Source: Brevundimonas diminuta 3F5N (lineage in GTDB: Bacteria; Pseudomonadota; Alphaproteobacteria; Caulobacterales; Caulobacteraceae). Taken from it: a DNA stretch of 64,000 nt. Every line of letters starts with the position of its first letter. Within the stretch, counting starts at the first letter, position 1. The notes under the pieces were generated by a model. That model was not told where the DNA came from and did no database searches. It worked only from the letters and a program-made list of their open reading frames with translations. This document shows, in pieces, positions 62,013 to 64,000 of this stretch. The position numbers and the translations under genes are program-made. The stretch covers positions 1-64,000 of the forward strand of contig NZ_FUIE01000065.1 of assembly GCF_900163625.1 (NCBI RefSeq), written 5' to 3'.

Positions 62013-64000
62013 TTGAAAAACAAGCTAATGCTGACCACTTTGGCCTGGTTTTTGAGCACCTCCGCCATGGCTGGCGACACGATCTTGCGCGGCCCAGCGC
62101 CCGACTGGATTCCGGCCGTAACCCCGCATTTGTCCAACAGGCCGGACAACCCCTCTCAACATGTCCGCTATGAAGTGGTCGAGCGCCATGTGCGCGCCTT
62201 CGGCGATCATACCGAAACCTATGTCCGCATGCGGCTGCGGGTGCTGTCGCCCCTGGGTCTGCAACAGGCTTCGCAGTTGGGGGTGGAATGGAACCCGGCC
62301 TTGCAGACGCCGACCGTCCACCACGCCCGCATCATCCGCGCAGGCGAAACCACCGACATTCTGGACAAGGCCGACTTCACCATACTCCGTCGCGAAACGG
62401 CGCTGGAGCAATCGCTACAGATCAATGGCGTCCTGACGGGCGTCCTGGTGAACCCCGACATCCGCGTCGGCGACACCATCGACTTTGCCTATTCCTTCCG
62501 CACGCAGTTCGACGTCTTCAACAACCCGCTCGAAACGCTGGCCTATTCCCACTCCCCGCTTCCTCTGGATCTGGGCGCGACGACGATCAGTTGGCCGGCG
62601 TCAATGAACGTGCAGACCCGCGCCGGGCGCCACGCCGTCCTTCCTCCGATCACCGAAGAGGGCGACTTCAAAGTCCTGAGCAATCGCGTGACCGACGCTG
62701 AGGGAGAAATCTATCCAGACACCCTCGCCCCCCGCTCCTATCCCAACTACGGCTGGCAGATCAGCAGCATCCCACAATGGGGGATGATCGCGGACCACAT
62801 TCGCGCCTCCTTTGATCAAGCTAGCGCCCTACCCGATGCCGCCGATATGGCCGCGCACGTTGCGCGAATAAAATCCGAGCACGTCACCCCGGAAGCCCGC
62901 GCTTTAGCGGCGCTGCGGCTGGTTCAGGACGAGGTGCGCTACATGGCCCTGACGCTCGGCGAGGGCGGTTGGCTGCCGGTCTCAGCCGGCGAAGTCTGGG
63001 CAAAGCGGCAAGGCGACTGCAAGGGCAAGACCGTGCTTCTGGTCGCCCTGCTGAGAGAGTTGGGGATCGACGCGGTCCCGGTGCTGGTGTCTTCGGAAAA
63101 CCTGCCCCTCGATAGATATCTGCCAATGGTCAGTGCATTCGACCATGTGATCGTGAAGGCCCGCATCAATGGGGAGACCTATCTGATGGATGGGGCGCGT
63201 ATCGGCGATCGTAGCCTGACGCCGGACCGTCCTCTGGTTCACGAATATGTTCTGCCCATCGTGGAGCGCGCCCGCCTGGAGCAGATCCCACTCAAACTGC
63301 CCCCCCGTCCGACCGGCGCGCTGCATGTTGAGATCGACTTTTCCGACGGCGTCTACGGCCCTGCAAGGGTGACGCTGACCGATATCGAGCGTGGCCACAG
63401 CGCCACTGAAATGCAGGCTGGCGTAGCTCAGGTTCCCGCCGCCGAACTGACCCGCCTGTATGACCAACGCTGGAACAACTTCCTGAAGGATTACGGCCAG
63501 GTTTCGGACATCAAGAGCCGGTGGGAGTACCGCGAGGACACCCACGAGTTTGTCGCCAGTGCGACAGCTCGCGTCGCCTTCGACTGGAGCGGCGGCCCCG
63601 TCGAAATCCCCTTGGCTCACGTCACCTGGAAAGGTTTTGAGCTGCATAAGGACGAGAGATTCAAGGACGCCGATTACGGCAAGAAATTCCCCAGTTCGTC
63701 CTCATTCCGCACCACCGTCATCGTGCCTGAAGGCGAGGATGTCCTTGACCTGTCGGTCCAGCCCTATGAGGTCGAGGCTGGCGCGACCCGCTACTTCCGC
63801 ACCGTCCAACGCGACGGCAATCGGCTGGAGACCGATCGTGGCTCGATCACTCTTCGCCCCTACGCCACAGCGGCGGAGGTCCAGGCCGAACAGGCGGGCA
63901 TGGACAGCTTCAAAGACCTGAAGGCCACCATGCAGGTGAAGCGAGGCTACACCCTGACGGCAGCTGACCGACAGACGCTGACGACAGCCCCCGAGGGCGA
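62013..64000 (+). CDS. DUF3857/transglutaminase-like protein (partial, runs off the window)
   Basis: More than 660 codons of an open frame that continues past the window end. The best start is TTG at 62013, with GGAAGGAATG upstream, giving a signal peptide (KNKLMLTTLAWFLSTSAMA); an ATG at 62028 is an alternative. The DUF3857 domain comes first (VRYEVVERHVRAFGDHTET, LGVEWNPALQTPTVHHARII). A transglutaminase-like core follows, with Cys in KRQGDCKGKTVLLVAL, His in VSAFDHVIVKARI and Asp in YLMDGARIG. Such exported proteins act in the periplasm on unknown substrates. The gene is separated from the exporter by 165 bases with its own likely promoter. Confidence 0.82.
   Translation, partial: MKNKLMLTTLAWFLSTSAMAGDTILRGPAPDWIPAVTPHLSNRPDNPSQHVRYEVVERHVRAFGDHTETYVRMRLRVLSPLGLQQASQLGVEWNPALQTPTVHHARIIRAGETTDILDKADFTILRRETALEQSLQINGVLTGVLVNPDIRVGDTIDFAYSFRTQFDVFNNPLETLAYSHSPLPLDLGATTISWPASMNVQTRAGRHAVLPPITEEGDFKVLSNRVTDAEGEIYPDTLAPRSYPNYGWQISSIPQWGMIADHIRASFDQASALPDAADMAAHVARIKSEHVTPEARALAALRLVQDEVRYMALTLGEGGWLPVSAGEVWAKRQGDCKGKTVLLVALLRELGIDAVPVLVSSENLPLDRYLPMVSAFDHVIVKARINGETYLMDGARIGDRSLTPDRPLVHEYVLPIVERARLEQIPLKLPPRPTGALHVEIDFSDGVYGPARVTLTDIERGHSATEMQAGVAQVPAAELTRLYDQRWNNFLKDYGQVSDIKSRWEYREDTHEFVASATARVAFDWSGGPVEIPLAHVTWKGFELHKDERFKDADYGKKFPSSSSFRTTVIVPEGEDVLDLSVQPYEVEAGATRYFRTVQRDGNRLETDRGSITLRPYATAAEVQAEQAGMDSFKDLKATMQVKRGYTLTAADRQTLTTAPEG

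Overview
The window is GC-rich bacterial DNA. The right-hand 53 kb looks like the chromosome of a Caulobacterales alphaproteobacterium, most likely Brevundimonas or a close relative. This is inferred from five things: several large TonB-dependent receptors, the Ku/LigD pair, a FecI-FecR-receptor set, a CzcCBA efflux operon and a MoxR-DUF58-SpoIIM-RDD operon. I could not test the taxonomy by search. No rRNA, tRNA or CRISPR array was seen.

Left part (1-11.1 kb): an accessory, IS-scarred segment. Two tandem Hsp20 genes are followed five bases later by an IS6-family end. Next comes a mosaic: an IS6 transposase 3' part fused in frame to a DUF3768 gene, an IS3 (IS407-like) element that has lost one end, and the 5' half of another IS6 transposase. 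A compact operon (GloA, an Old Yellow Enzyme, a DJ-1/PfpI protein and an MRJP/yellow-family lipoprotein) is divergent from a LysR gene that has a clean palindrome before its start. Another IS6 fragment, a broken anti-sigma gene and a small secreted protein follow, and a full-length IS6 element closes the region. IS6 copies in the same orientation bracket 1.64-11.1 kb.

Middle (11.1-34 kb): an amino-acid oxidase/M24 peptidase operon lies divergent from a His-rich secreted protein, czcCBA and a short CDF transporter (divalent metal efflux). Then come convergent ku and ligD (non-homologous end joining), a TonB receptor with a PhoD phosphatase, and a second TonB receptor divergent from a carboxylesterase-TetR pair. 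Two related palindromes lie in that divergent gap. A multi-pass membrane protein follows.

34-49.7 kb: a TetR gene with a 26-bp palindrome directly before its start, and a run of five small exported proteins, one with an LprI domain. A TonB receptor-M14 carboxypeptidase pair follows, then a decayed araC gene. A FecI/FecR/FecA-like surface-signalling set lies divergent from an exported metallophosphoesterase.

49.8-64 kb: a six-gene overlapping operon (DUF4129, DUF4350, MoxR, DUF58, SpoIIM, RDD), then a protein joining a cold-shock-like domain to a membrane domain, and an ogt remnant. A GST overlaps a gene fusing an MhqO-like dioxygenase to an MhqD-like hydrolase. A 21-residue ORF and a terminator hairpin stand directly before an ABC exporter. 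The window ends inside a DUF3857/transglutaminase gene.

The recurring theme is handling of electrophiles, metals and scavenged nutrients: two detoxification clusters (OYE/GloA/DJ-1 and GST/MhqO-MhqD), metal efflux, and four receptors each paired with a hydrolase or sensor system.
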